The notes beneath the pieces were generated by a model, which saw only the letters and a list, made by a program, of their open reading frames with translations, did no database searches and was not told the origin of the DNA. The position numbers and the translations under genes are program-made. A stretch of 64,000 bases of DNA from positions 20,058 to 84,057 of the forward strand of contig PLOR01000009.1 of the NCBI GenBank assembly GCA_003142185.1, given 5' to 3'. This document shows positions 15,810 to 24,855 of this stretch, in pieces (the first letter of the stretch is position 1; every line of letters begins with the position of its first letter). The stretch is from Bryobacterales bacterium. GTDB lineage: Bacteria; Acidobacteriota; Terriglobia; Bryobacterales; Bryobacteraceae.

Positions 15810-16700
15810 ATGGCAAAACTTGGATTCCTCGGCCTCGGCATGATGGGTTACCCGATGGCGCGCAACCTGCTTCGCGCCGGGCATGAAGTTGCACTCTGGT
15901 CCAACCAGGGGGAAAAGGCGCGCAAATTGGCGGACGCCGAAAAGGGACGTTGCTGCGCCACACCGAAAGAAGTGGCGGAGAATGCGGATTGCGTTTTCCT
16001 CTGCGTGGGCAACACGCAAATGGCGCGCGCCGTCATCCTCGGACCGGATGGAATCGGCTCGGGCGCACGCGCGGGCACTGTGGTCGCCGATGCCAGCACC
16101 ATCAGCCCCAGCGAAAGTCGCAAAATCGGCATGGTTCTCAAGAAGAAGGGTATCGAGATGCTCGATGCGCCGTGCACCGGTTCCACCCCCGGCGCCGAGA
16201 GTGGCAACCTGACCTTCATGATCGGTGGCGATGCAGCCGTCTTCGAGAGCGTGAAGCCTTACTTTGAGCCGATGGGCAAACGCCTGTTCTATTGTGGCGG
16301 CGCTGGCATGGGCCTGCAAGCCAAGCTGACGCAGAACCTGATTCTTTCGAACCTCATGATGGCATTCAACGAAGGCATGGTGCTGGCCGCCAAGGGCGGC
16401 GTCGATCCCCAACTGATGTTCGAAGTGCTGGATGCCTCGGCGGCCAAATCGGGCCTGGTCTCCTATAAAACCCCATTCGTCTTCCGCCGCGACTTCCAAG
16501 CCAACTTCGCGACCAAGTGGATGCATAAGGACATCGGCCTCATGCTCGACTCCGGGAAGGAACTAGGAGTACCATTACCTGTGACCTCTCTCACACAACA
16601 GATCTTTCAGATGGCCATTTCCTCCGGTCTCGGCGATGAGGATTTCTGCTCTACTATCAAGGTGTTAGAGAAACTGGCCGGAGTCGAGGTCAAGGCATGA
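15810..16700 (+). CDS. NAD(P)-dependent beta-hydroxyacid dehydrogenase
   Basis: 296 aa, member of the 3-hydroxyisobutyrate/tartronate-semialdehyde reductase family. N-terminal Rossmann fold GFLGLGMMGYPMARNLL (5-21), substrate loop DAPCTGSTPGAESGNLTFM (about 118-136), and the catalytic-Lys helix GMGLQAKLTQNL (about 169-180), followed by an all-helical domain. Oxidises or reduces small 3-hydroxy acids; glyoxylate or succinic semialdehyde reductase activity is also possible in this family. Complete and of normal length. It is followed by a strong promoter for an apparent RNA gene, so it is not co-transcribed with dxr. Confidence 0.85.
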   Translation: MAKLGFLGLGMMGYPMARNLLRAGHEVALWSNQGEKARKLADAEKGRCCATPKEVAENADCVFLCVGNTQMARAVILGPDGIGSGARAGTVVADASTISPSESRKIGMVLKKKGIEMLDAPCTGSTPGAESGNLTFMIGGDAAVFESVKPYFEPMGKRLFYCGGAGMGLQAKLTQNLILSNLMMAFNEGMVLAAKGGVDPQLMFEVLDASAAKSGLVSYKTPFVFRRDFQANFATKWMHKDIGLMLDSGKELGVPLPVTSLTQQIFQMAISSGLGDEDFCSTIKVLEKLAGVEVKA

Positions 16701-16731
16701 GGCCGATAAAATAAAAAAATACAGATTTCTA

Positions 16732-16760
16732 TTGCTTCCAAAATCAGAATCTACTATTAT
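16732..16760 (+). promoter_or_regulatory. Strong sigma-70-like promoter with UP-like A/T tract
   Basis: TTGCTT (16732-16737), 17-nt spacer, TATTAT (16755-16760). The preceding 25 nt (16707-16731) are almost pure A/T, like an UP element, unusual in this GC-rich genome. Predicted start of transcription at about 16767-16770, exactly where the structured stretch begins. Confidence 0.55.
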
Positions 16761-16767
16761 TGGAATT

Positions 16768-17010
16768 AAGCCGGGGAGGCAACTCCCACCAAAGCGAGAC
16801 TAACCTCTAATATAGACCCCTGAAGCAACCTCCCCGGCGCCCGAAAGGGTCAAGAGGTTCTTCCAGAAATCACATAAACTGAGCGGGAGTGTGTTGGGGT
16901 TGCTCCGGCGTGGGCGATTCGCACCCTCGCGTGGTGCATCGGGAGAAATCGCTAAAGTGAAGTGTTGTGGCCCGGAGGCTGGCCACAGATGTTTCCCTTG
17001 CAGGCTTTTC
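16768..17010 (+). ncRNA. Candidate structured RNA, unassigned
   Basis: 413 nt (16701-17113) hold no ORF but much potential structure. Arms GCCGGGGAGG (16770-16779) and CCTCCCCGGC (16829-16838) pair perfectly. AACCTCT+GACCC (16802-16819) pairs with GGGTC+AGAGGTT (16847-16859), crossing the first stem as a pseudoknot or switch. GGGAG-GCAA-CTCCC (16774-16787) offers a GNRA hairpin. A bulged stem follows: CTCC..CGAT..GCACC (16903-16925) with GGTGC-ATCG-GGAG (16933-16945). Last is TGTGGCC/GGCCACA (16966-16987). With the promoter just upstream this suggests a stable RNA (6S-like or new) or a long dxr leader. I see no tmRNA, RNase P or SRP signature. The 3' end is a guess. Confidence 0.4.
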
Positions 17011-17113
17011 GGTTGCGTTTATCCGTATTATCCTTAGACGTCCATTGTGTAAATTTCCGGGCCTCCGGAATGCCTCGTGATATCATGACAGTTACGTCCC
17101 CGCAGGCGGCTGA

Positions 17114-18298
17114 ATGAGAACGTTAACCGTACTGGGCTCAACCGGGTCCATCGGCACGAATACCCTTGATGTGGTCCGGCGCAACCGGCAACTGTACCGG
17201 ATTTATGCTCTGGTGGCCGGGCGCAACGTGGAGACGCTCGCGAAACAGATCGTCGAGTTTCGTCCCCAGGTTGCGGCGGTGGCAACCCCCGAAGCGCTGG
17301 CCCGCCTCACCGAACTGCTGGAGTCCTCCGGATTGCCGCGCGCGGAGTGGCCGGAACTGCTTGCTGGCGCGGCTGCGCGCATCCAGGTCTCGAGTGCCGG
17401 CGAGGTCGATACGGTGATTTCCGCTATCGTCGGCGTTGCCGGGCTGCCGGCCACCTACGAAGCCATCCGCCGCGGGAAGCGAGTCGGCCTGGCGAGCAAA
17501 GAGGTCCTGGTGTGTTCGGGCAAGCTGGTGATGGAAGCCGTGCGGGCTTTCGGCGCCGAACTGGTTCCCGTGGATAGTGAGCACAACGGCGCCCACCAAT
17601 GCCTGCGGGCCGGCAATCGGGAGCAGGTGGCGCGGCTGATTCTGACCGCTTCCGGCGGACCGTTCCGCGAGACCCCGGTCGAGGCGCTCGCTTCGGTGAC
17701 TCCCGCACAGGCCCTTAATCATCCAACATGGCGGATGGGCAACCGCATCACCATCGATTCCGCCACCATGATGAACAAAGGTCTCGAGGTGATTGAAGCC
17801 TGCTGGTTGTTCGATTTCACGCCCTCCCAGGTCGGCGTGGTGATCCATCCGCAATCCACAGTGCACGCCATGATCGAATACACCGATGGCAGCGTGCTGG
17901 CGCAAATTGCCGCCACCGACATGCGCATGCCCATCCAGTACGCCCTTACCTATCCGGAGCGTGCCGAGGCGCCGGTGCCGAAGATCGATTGGAACCAGGC
18001 GCGGCGATGGGAGTTCTTTCCGCCAGACATGCGGAAATTTCCCTTGCTGCGGCTGGCGTATGAGTGCCAGGAGATCGGCGGTTCGGCCGCCTGCACGTTG
18101 AACGCGGCGGACGAAATCGCGGTGGAAGCCTTCTTGCAGGAGAAAATCGGCTTCCTGGGAATTCACGAAGTGGTCAGCGAGTGTCTTTCGAAAATGCCCG
18201 TCCGGTGGCCCCGGTCGGTGGAGGAAGTGCTGGAGATCGACGCGGAGTCGCGGCGCGTGGCGCGGGAATTGACCGTTCATCGCGCAGTGCCGGCTTAG
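17114..18298 (+). CDS. dxr: 1-deoxy-D-xylulose 5-phosphate reductoisomerase
   Basis: 394 aa. Converts DXP to 2-C-methyl-D-erythritol 4-phosphate with NADPH and Mg/Mn, the first committed step of the MEP isoprenoid pathway. NADPH site TVLGSTGSIGTNTLDVV (4-20); AGRNVE; ASKEVLV; metal and substrate loop VPVDSEHNGAHQCL; the LTASGGPFRETP catalytic loop and the NHPTWRMGNRITIDSATMMNKGLE stretch are all intact. Normal length. Starts an apparent dxr-rseP-bshC operon, with a 7-nt gap to rseP, a classical pairing in many bacteria. Confidence 0.97.
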   Translation: MRTLTVLGSTGSIGTNTLDVVRRNRQLYRIYALVAGRNVETLAKQIVEFRPQVAAVATPEALARLTELLESSGLPRAEWPELLAGAAARIQVSSAGEVDTVISAIVGVAGLPATYEAIRRGKRVGLASKEVLVCSGKLVMEAVRAFGAELVPVDSEHNGAHQCLRAGNREQVARLILTASGGPFRETPVEALASVTPAQALNHPTWRMGNRITIDSATMMNKGLEVIEACWLFDFTPSQVGVVIHPQSTVHAMIEYTDGSVLAQIAATDMRMPIQYALTYPERAEAPVPKIDWNQARRWEFFPPDMRKFPLLRLAYECQEIGGSAACTLNAADEIAVEAFLQEKIGFLGIHEVVSECLSKMPVRWPRSVEEVLEIDAESRRVARELTVHRAVPA

Positions 18299-18305
18299 GA
18301 ACACC

Positions 18306-19676
18306 ATGGTTGCAATCGCCGAAAACATTCTTTGGCTGCTGGTGCTGATCGGGGTCATGATCATGATCCACGAATTCGGCCATTTTTGGGCAGCGCGCTA
18401 TTTTGACGTCAAAGTGGAAGCCTTTAGCCTGGGCTTCGGTCCTCGGCTATTCGGTTTCCGCCGCGGCGAAACCGATTACCGGGTCTCCGCCATTCTGATC
18501 GGCGGTTACGTGAAAATGGCCGGTGACGCGGCGGTGCTTGAGCAGGTGAGGGCCGACAGCCCGGCCGCGCTCGCGCTTCCGGAAGGCAGCTCCGCCGATT
18601 CGCGCAGCCTGCTTGCCAAACCGCGCTGGCAGCGCGTCATCATCGCGGCGGCGGGCCCCATCATGAACGTGGTTCTGGCCATCGCGATCCTGACCGGCCT
18701 GTACATGTTCAAGTATCAGAAGATCTCCGACGAGGACCTGTACGCCATGATCGACCACGTCGCCACGGGCTCGCCAGCCGCTCAGGCAGGGATCAAGGAC
18801 GGCGACCGCATCGTCAAGCTCGACGGCAAGCGCAACCCCACCTGGGAGGACATCGGCGAGAAAGAAGTCACCGGCGCTTACCAGCCCCTCTACATCACTG
18901 TCGAGCGGAATGGCAAAGAGCTCGATTGCATCGTGACGCCGACGCTCAGCGAGCGTCTAGGCGTGGGCTACGCCGGCTGGGATGAGCGCGGCGAGCTCCA
19001 GCTCAGTTTCGTCGAGCCCGGCTACCCGGCGGAAAAGGCCGGTCTCAGAAAAGGCGACCTGATCCTATCGGTCAATGGCCAACCGATTCACTCGCCGACC
19101 CGGTTTCAGGAGGCAACCCGCAATAGCGGCGGCAAACCCATCGAGATCGAGTACCGGCGGGACGGCCAAACCTATCGCGTCTCCGTGCAACCGGTGATGG
19201 CCGAATTGGATGGCCCGAAACACTGGATGATCGGCGTGGGGCCGCAGCAGAAGCTGCATTTCACCACCATCCAGCTCGCGTTCCCCAAGGCGTTGCGGGA
19301 ATCGCTCGTGGAGAATGGCAAGGGCGCCTTTCTGCTGGTCAAAGTGATCCAGGGGATGATCGAGCGGCGCATGTCGCCGAAAAACCTATCGAGCCCTATC
19401 GGCATCGCCCAGATGTCCGGCGCAGCGGCCCGGGAAGGCGCCGCGGAGTTTCTCGGCTTCATGGCCATGATCAGTCTGCAACTGGCCATCTTCAACCTGC
19501 TGCCCATTCCGATCATGGATGGCGGCGCCATCCTCATGCTATTGATCGAAATGGTGATGCAGCGCGATCTGAGCCTGAACGTGAAGGAAGCCGTGTTCAA
19601 GGTCGGTTTCGTCTTCATCATGATGTTGCTGGCATTCGCCATCTTCAACGATATTTCCCGGTACGCGCGTGGCTGA
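18306..19676 (+). CDS. rseP: RIP metalloprotease RseP (site-2 protease)
   Basis: 456 aa inner-membrane Zn protease that cuts anti-sigma factors and signal-peptide remnants within the membrane. Zn motif H22-E-F-G-H26 in the first TM, followed by the GFGPRLFGF re-entrant region, two PDZ domains (about 130-215 and 220-300) and the C-terminal NLLPIPIMDGGAI motif (MDG instead of the usual LDG). Four TM segments as expected. Located 7 nt after dxr. Confidence 0.95.
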   Translation: MVAIAENILWLLVLIGVMIMIHEFGHFWAARYFDVKVEAFSLGFGPRLFGFRRGETDYRVSAILIGGYVKMAGDAAVLEQVRADSPAALALPEGSSADSRSLLAKPRWQRVIIAAAGPIMNVVLAIAILTGLYMFKYQKISDEDLYAMIDHVATGSPAAQAGIKDGDRIVKLDGKRNPTWEDIGEKEVTGAYQPLYITVERNGKELDCIVTPTLSERLGVGYAGWDERGELQLSFVEPGYPAEKAGLRKGDLILSVNGQPIHSPTRFQEATRNSGGKPIEIEYRRDGQTYRVSVQPVMAELDGPKHWMIGVGPQQKLHFTTIQLAFPKALRESLVENGKGAFLLVKVIQGMIERRMSPKNLSSPIGIAQMSGAAAREGAAEFLGFMAMISLQLAIFNLLPIPIMDGGAILMLLIEMVMQRDLSLNVKEAVFKVGFVFIMMLLAFAIFNDISRYARG

Positions 19677-19719
19677 TCGAATGGGTTGCATCCGGAAGCC
19701 TCACGGAATCATCAGGTAA

Positions 19720-21306
19720 ATGACTCCAGTCATGCCCTGTAGCTGCGTCCGCCAGACCGAACTGCCCGGTGTCACGCGTCTGTCCACGGACATTTCATAT
19801 CATCCGGATCGCACCGCGCGTTTCTACCACCACCCGCTGCGCGATCTTGCGGCGTTTCAGGCTGCGGCTCGCGCAGTGGACTTGGCGCCGGAGCGGCGCG
19901 CCGCGCTGGTGGATGCCTTGCGCGTGCAGAATCCGCCGAGCCCGGCCCTCGAGCGGCTGGCGCAGCCCGGCACGCTGGCCGTTGCCGCGGGCCAGCAGGT
20001 CGGGCTGTTCTCCGGCCCCGCCTACACGATTTACAAAGCGCTGCACGCCGCCCGCCTGGCGGAGTGGCTCACCGCACAAGGTCTGCCGGCCGTGCCCGTG
20101 TTCTGGCTGGCCACCGAAGACCACGACTTCGCCGAGGTCAACCATACGTGGGTCTTCAACGCCCAACACCAGCCGGTAAAACTCGAAATGCGCCGCCAGA
20201 CCGGCGCGCAGCCGGTGGGCGGGATCGAACTGGCTGCGCCTCCAGTCGACGAGTTGCGCGCCGCGCTGGCGGGCCTCCCGTTCGCCGACGAGGCCGTCGC
20301 CCTGGTCGTCGAAACCTATGTAACGGGCCGGACCATGGGCCAGGCCTTCGGCGATCTGCTGCGGCGTCTGCTGGCGCGCTTCGATATCCCGCACGTCGAT
20401 CCCATGCTGCCCGCCTTCCGCGAGCTCGCCGCGCCCGTTCTGCGCAGCGCCGTCGAGCGGGCCCCGGAGCTGACCGCCGCGGTACTCGAGCGCAACCGCG
20501 AACTGGTCGAAGCCGGCTACCACGCGCAGGTCCACGTCGAGCCGCAGAACGCCTTCTTCTTCCTGCTCGAGAACGGCAAGCGCCTCGCTCTGCGCCGCAA
20601 CAATGGCGATTACCAGCTCAACGGCCGCCGCTTCACCTCCGCGGAGTTGGCCGACCGCGCCGCCGAGCTTTCGCCCAACGCCCTGCTGCGGCCGGTGGTG
20701 CAGGATTCGATTCTTCCCACCGTGGCCAGCATTCTCGGCCCCGCCGAGGCCGCGTACATCGCGCAATCGGAAGTTCTGTACAGCCGGATCCTGGGACGCA
20801 TGCCGGTGGCCGTGCCGCGCGCCGGCTTCACCATCCTCGATAGCCTGAGCCAGAAACGCATCGAACGTTATGGCGTTTCGCTCGCCGATTTCTTCCACGG
20901 CAAAGAGGCTTTGCGCGAACGCATGGCCGCCGCGCTCATCCCGCCCGATCTGACGATTCGTCTGCATGACACCCTGACGGATGTGGATGCCGCCGTGGAA
21001 CGGCTGCGCGCCCGTCTGCTGGCTTTCGATCCGACGCTTGAAAAAGCCCTGTCCACCAGCGCCCGCAAGATCCGCCACCAGGTCGCCAAGATCCAGACCA
21101 AAACCGGCCGCGAAACGATGCGCCGCGACGAGCGCGCTAGCCGCGACGCCGCTTCGCTATACGGCCTGATCTACCCGGAACGGCATCTCCAGGAACGCCT
21201 TTACTCGATCCTGCCCTTCGTCGCCAAACACGGCCTGGATTTGATCGACCAGATCTACGATTCAATCCAGCTAGAGTGCGCGGATCACCGGGTGCTAGTG
21301 GTGTGA
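19720..21306 (+). CDS. bshC: Bacillithiol synthase, cysteine-adding enzyme BshC
   Basis: 528 aa. Adds cysteine to GlcN-malate, the last step of bacillithiol synthesis. Diagnostic stretches: VAAGQQVGLFSGPAYTIYKA (about 88-107), VPVFWLATEDHDFAEVNH (about 125-142), LRPVVQDSILPTVASILGPAE and the C-terminal coiled coil KIRHQVAKIQTKTGRE. Length as usual (about 530-550). Third gene after dxr and rseP with a 43-nt gap. The partners BshA and BshB are not in the window. Presence of bacillithiol is known in Firmicutes, Deinococcus and some Bacteroidetes and Acidobacteria. Confidence 0.95.
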   Translation: MTPVMPCSCVRQTELPGVTRLSTDISYHPDRTARFYHHPLRDLAAFQAAARAVDLAPERRAALVDALRVQNPPSPALERLAQPGTLAVAAGQQVGLFSGPAYTIYKALHAARLAEWLTAQGLPAVPVFWLATEDHDFAEVNHTWVFNAQHQPVKLEMRRQTGAQPVGGIELAAPPVDELRAALAGLPFADEAVALVVETYVTGRTMGQAFGDLLRRLLARFDIPHVDPMLPAFRELAAPVLRSAVERAPELTAAVLERNRELVEAGYHAQVHVEPQNAFFFLLENGKRLALRRNNGDYQLNGRRFTSAELADRAAELSPNALLRPVVQDSILPTVASILGPAEAAYIAQSEVLYSRILGRMPVAVPRAGFTILDSLSQKRIERYGVSLADFFHGKEALRERMAAALIPPDLTIRLHDTLTDVDAAVERLRARLLAFDPTLEKALSTSARKIRHQVAKIQTKTGRETMRRDERASRDAASLYGLIYPERHLQERLYSILPFVAKHGLDLIDQIYDSIQLECADHRVLVV

Positions 21307-21315
21307 GGCGCGCGC

Positions 21316-22302
21316 TCAGGCAGACGGCGGTGGCTGCATGAGCATGGGCGCGAAGGCCGGTTGGGCGGCCCTAACAATCGCCTCGTCCCGGGAGTTGTAG
21401 AAGAGTTTGAAAATCCCGCTGGTAGCAAAGACGACATCGATTGCGCAGTAGACATCCCAGATCCTCCTGTGAAGTTCGATTGGGGTTCTCGCGCTCGACA
21501 CTTTCAAACCGAGGTTCCGCTCTTGGAGATCCTTAAGCCTGATGCAGCGCGCATGGGACTTGAAGTTCGAATGCTGGCCGAGAAACCTGGCGATAGCATC
21601 TGCCTTCTGAGCGGCTTCAGGATCGCCGTTGAACATAAATCTGGTCAACCACTGGCGCACAAGTGTTTTTGACAACTCGATGGCGTTGTCACATTGAATC
21701 AGCATCGACGGTCCCATTTGCTGGAGAATGGGAAGCCAAACGCTTAATCGCTTCGGATCCGCAGAGATTTCCTGTCCGGCTTTGAGAAACTGCTCTTTGA
21801 TGGCCTCGGCTGGGCTGAACCCGTTTGCAGTTTGCATCTGGGGATCGATCGGACCGAGTTCCGCGTCATCGTCCAAGAGTATCTCGTCCGCCGCCATCGA
21901 CATCATTGTGGCTGCGCTCTTCGCGAAGCTCGGGACGATCACACGGATGTGTGGAAATTTCGCGCGCAGCGATTCGACTATGCTCTCAGCCGCTTCCGGA
22001 ACACCGCCTGGGCTATGGAGCATGAGGTCAATTGGATTCGCACCGAGGGACTGTGTTATTACCGAGAATCCGATCTTGTCGGAAAAATCGATCTGGAGAG
22101 CGCCGGGCGGAAGTTGCTTGGCGGACGTGGTGCAGGCTGTTGCGTAGATTATGCACGGACGCCCACTCAGGTCGGAAAGGGCTTTCACCCTCTTGTAAAG
22201 AACCTTGGCCCAGGACGCCTTGGATCCGGGCCGATCCATTCGGGCCTCACGCTGCAGCTCTTCGAGTGCCTCGTCCCATTGGGATTGCGGTTGGTGAGAC
22301 AC
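21316..22302 (-). CDS. SDH-family Clp-fold serine proteinase
   Basis: 328 aa. Member of the serine dehydrogenase proteinase family (PF01972, ClpP/SppA-like crotonase fold). The core is recognisable: IDLMLHSPGGVPEAAESIVESLR (about 90-112), then VIVPSFAKSAATMMSMAADEILLDDDAELGPIDPQ (about 121-155), in which the Ser of AKSAATMM is the likely nucleophile. No signal peptide or TM. GTG start at 22302, 2 nt after the stop of the small upstream gene, so the two form an operon. Physiological substrate unknown; such proteins sometimes occur in defence or mobile regions, but nothing else here supports that. Confidence 0.82.
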   Translation of the reverse strand: MSHQPQSQWDEALEELQREARMDRPGSKASWAKVLYKRVKALSDLSGRPCIIYATACTTSAKQLPPGALQIDFSDKIGFSVITQSLGANPIDLMLHSPGGVPEAAESIVESLRAKFPHIRVIVPSFAKSAATMMSMAADEILLDDDAELGPIDPQMQTANGFSPAEAIKEQFLKAGQEISADPKRLSVWLPILQQMGPSMLIQCDNAIELSKTLVRQWLTRFMFNGDPEAAQKADAIARFLGQHSNFKSHARCIRLKDLQERNLGLKVSSARTPIELHRRIWDVYCAIDVVFATSGIFKLFYNSRDEAIVRAAQPAFAPMLMQPPPSA

Positions 22303-22304
22303 CC

Positions 22305-22523
22305 TCAGGAATTCTCTTGAATTTGAAGAGGAAGCGCTACATATGCGGACGCCGTGATGATTTGGCCGCCGCGAATCGACTCCATGGCGCGATAGTAGTC
22401 AGGCATCGTGACGCTCATGACGGCCATGGCTTCCGCAATCGTTGGATTTTCGGCCGCGAAATCCTTCATGCTTTGGATTATTCGGTCCTGCATACACTGG
22501 CGCTCGCTAGTTTCGTCAGGCAT
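22305..22523 (-). CDS. Small hypothetical protein paired with Clp-fold proteinase
   Basis: 72 aa from ATG 22523, which has GGAGG 6 nt upstream; longer in-frame starts do not. All-helical, acidic start (PDETSERQCMQDRIIQSM) with Met-rich middle (AMAVMSVTMPDYYRAM). No known domain. Its stop lies 2 nt before the proteinase GTG, so it is co-translated and may be an adaptor or substrate-delivery partner; that is inference from position only. Confidence 0.6.
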   Translation of the reverse strand: MPDETSERQCMQDRIIQSMKDFAAENPTIAEAMAVMSVTMPDYYRAMESIRGGQIITASAYVALPLQIQENS

Positions 22524-22623
22524 GTCTTTCCTCCCCACGTTCAGTATAGTTGATCTTATCGGCCGTTCGTGTCGCCGCTTTGAGGGTAATTCAATCAATG
22601 TTCTTGCCTCTTCAACGCCACCA

Positions 22624-23610
22624 CTAGATATGGGGGCGTTTAGCGGTTAGACCACCGGCGCTGGCGTCCGTGCGGCTGGTCTTAAAAGACCCCCCGCGAA
22701 CGGGCTGGAGAACGTGGGCAGGTGACCCGCCTGCCGCTCCGTTCAGCAACCCCCGCACCCTCAGCCAATCGGCCAGGCGGGCAGGCCAGGTGGAGAGCGC
22801 TTCGTCAGTTGTCGCCAAGCCGACGCCGTGCGGTCCCTGCTCGTAGATGTGCATCTCGGCCGGCACGCCGGCCTTGCGCAGCGCTAGGTAAAAGAGCACG
22901 CTGTTCTCCACCGGCACGACCGGATCGTTGCTGGTGTGGAAAAGGAACGTGGGCGGCGTCGCGGCGGTGACTTGCAATTCGTTCGAGAGGTTCTCGACCA
23001 GCTTGGGATCGGGGTTCGGCCCCAGCAGATTGTCGCGCGAGCCGCGGTGCGTGTACTGCGTGGTGAACGAAATCACCGGGTAAACCAGCACAGCGAAATC
23101 GGGGCGGCTGGAAACGCGGTCGATCATGTCGGCGGCATCGGGCTTGCCGGGATCGAAATGAGTGGCGGCGGTGGATGCCAGGTGGCCGCCGGCGGAAAAG
23201 CCCATGATGCCGATGCGGTCCGGCAGCACGCGGTATTGGGCGGCTTTGGCGCGCACGGTGCGGATGGCGCGCTGCGCGTCGCCCAATTCGATGGGATGAT
23301 GATAGCGCGGGCCGAGCCGGTACTGGAGCACAAAGGCCGCGACGCCGATCGAGTTGAGCCACTGCGCGACTTGCGCGCCTTCATAGTCCAGCGCCAGATG
23401 CGCATACCCGCCGCCGGGGCAGATGACGATGGCGGAGCCGGTGCCGCGGCCTTCGGGCACCAGGCAGGGCGTGAGCGAGGGCTTATCGGCGTCGGCGGTG
23501 CCGAGCGCGCCGGGAGCGCCATCCGGCCAGAGCAACTCCGCCTTGGTCGGGTTGCACGCTTGCGCGAACATGGCGGTCGCCAGCAGCGGGATAAACAGAG
23601 CGCGAATCAT
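22624..23610 (-). CDS. Secreted alpha/beta-hydrolase, acetyl-xylan-esterase-like
   Basis: 328 aa with signal peptide (MIRALFIPLLATAMFAQA). Esterase-lipase fold of the BD-FAE/AXE type: oxyanion CPGGGYAHLA (about 64-73), nucleophile GFSAGGHLA (about 140-148), acid in HTSNDPVVPVENS, and His in GPHGVGLAT. Likely de-esterifies plant polysaccharide (acetyl or feruloyl groups on xylan), in line with the glycosidases in the window. The last 35 residues (from GGSPAHVLQP) look non-homologous and Gly/Pro-rich, as if the natural stop were lost into adjacent repeat sequence. Confidence 0.8.
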   Translation of the reverse strand: MIRALFIPLLATAMFAQACNPTKAELLWPDGAPGALGTADADKPSLTPCLVPEGRGTGSAIVICPGGGYAHLALDYEGAQVAQWLNSIGVAAFVLQYRLGPRYHHPIELGDAQRAIRTVRAKAAQYRVLPDRIGIMGFSAGGHLASTAATHFDPGKPDAADMIDRVSSRPDFAVLVYPVISFTTQYTHRGSRDNLLGPNPDPKLVENLSNELQVTAATPPTFLFHTSNDPVVPVENSVLFYLALRKAGVPAEMHIYEQGPHGVGLATTDEALSTWPARLADWLRVRGLLNGAAGGSPAHVLQPVRGGSFKTSRTDASAGGLTAKRPHI

Positions 23611-23647
23611 GGGAATACGGTACCACTTGGTGGGGCGAGCTTGGCAA

Positions 23648-23671
23648 CGCCCGCTTGCGGGCGCGTTTTTT
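23648..23671 (+). terminator. Terminator-like hairpin with T-tract
   Basis: CGCCCG-CTTG-CGGGCG (23648-23663) followed by CG and six T. It points in the plus direction although no plus-strand gene ends nearby (last one at 21306), so it may stop antisense transcription into the divergent kinase region or be a repeat remnant. The remaining 250 nt between the esterase and kinase genes show nothing else convincing. Confidence 0.35.
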
Positions 23672-23864
23672 CATGGCTTCTCAGCGAGCGGTTTCCCGGC
23701 AACGCCAATCTCGCAGTCATAAAGCCAGGTGAGACATACGATCGCTTTTCCTAGCCCGCCGTCAGGGATGGCCCTCGCACATCGGCGGCAAACCGAAGGC
23801 AAGGGAGTTTTCGAGAGTGCTTCGGCGGTCCCGGCCCAAATGCGTGTCTCCAAGGCCGTGTGAA

Positions 23865-24833
23865 TCAACTGTGCTTCGCCACGTACAGCAGCAGGCCGAA
23901 GATCGCCACCGGAATCAACGCCATTATGGTGTAGAAAAAAATCTGCCGCAGCCACGGACGGCGGCGTTTTCGCCACTCGATCAGTTCGGGACGCTCCGCC
24001 GCGCCCACCTGGTCCAGATGCGCCAGGTCCCAGGCCATCTCGCGAGCCTTGGCGTAACGGCTCTTCGGGTCGCGCTCCAGCGCGCGGTAGATGACCTCCT
24101 GCAGCTCGGGCGAAATCTCCGGGTTCAACTCGCGCGGCGGTACCGGGTAGTTCAGCAGGCGGTCGTTCATGATCGCGAACGGATTGTTACCGGTGAATGG
24201 GGTCTTACCGGTCAGCATCTCATACAGCATCGCGCCCAGCGCGTAGATATCGCTCCGGCCATCGCCGCGTTTGCCCTTCACCTGCTCCGGGGAAATGTAA
24301 TCCGGTGTGCCCATCACCTGGGAGAGCTTGGCGAAGGTCAGGCGGCGCGACCCCTCCTTGCCCGCGATGCCGAAATCGATCAGCTTGATCTGGTCCGCGT
24401 CATCCACCATGATGTTCTCCGGCTTCAGATCGCGATGCACGACGCCCTGTGCGTGGATGTAATCGAGCGCCCCCGCGATGGCTATCGTGATGCGGACCGC
24501 GCGGTCGATGGGCAGCTTGACTTGCGCACCCTGGATCTGCCGCAGCAGCCGCCCATTCACCCACTCCATCACCATGTAGACAGAGCTGCGGTCGGGGTCC
24601 TCGAAAACCTTCATCACGCCTGGATGATCCAGCGCTTTGCCGATGGCCTGCTCGCGCTGGAAGCGGTCGTACAGAACCGGGTCGGCTTCCATTTCGGGGT
24701 GTGGAACTTTGATGGCGACTTCGCGGCCGTTGCGCAGGTCCACGCCGCGGAAGATCGAGGCCATGCCGCTGCGGGCAGCCACGCTGTCGATACGATAGTG
24801 GTCGAGCTGCTCGCCCGCGCGTAGGGAACTCAT
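23865..24833 (-). CDS. Serine/threonine protein kinase, membrane anchored at C terminus
   Basis: 322 aa Hanks-type kinase. ATP Lys K42 (VAIKVPH), catalytic loop H133-RDLKPEN, Mg loop D153-F-G, activation segment to GTPDYISPEQ, and YALGAMLYEMLTGKTPF. The Gly-rich loop is degenerate (AARSGMASIFRG). A single TM (about 298-318) sits at the very C terminus, with no sensor beyond it, so the kinase domain is cytoplasmic and tail-anchored. It follows the PP2C phosphatase gene by 22 nt, the standard reversible pair. Confidence 0.93.
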   Translation of the reverse strand: MSSLRAGEQLDHYRIDSVAARSGMASIFRGVDLRNGREVAIKVPHPEMEADPVLYDRFQREQAIGKALDHPGVMKVFEDPDRSSVYMVMEWVNGRLLRQIQGAQVKLPIDRAVRITIAIAGALDYIHAQGVVHRDLKPENIMVDDADQIKLIDFGIAGKEGSRRLTFAKLSQVMGTPDYISPEQVKGKRGDGRSDIYALGAMLYEMLTGKTPFTGNNPFAIMNDRLLNYPVPPRELNPEISPELQEVIYRALERDPKSRYAKAREMAWDLAHLDQVGAAERPELIEWRKRRRPWLRQIFFYTIMALIPVAIFGLLLYVAKHS

Positions 24834-24855
24834 GCGAGTTGTGGATGGGTGCCGA

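Noticed and set aside
16900-16950. tRNA-like T-arm (GGGCGATTCGCACCC) in the RNA candidate region
   Set aside because: No acceptor stem, anticodon arm or CCA can be fitted around it.
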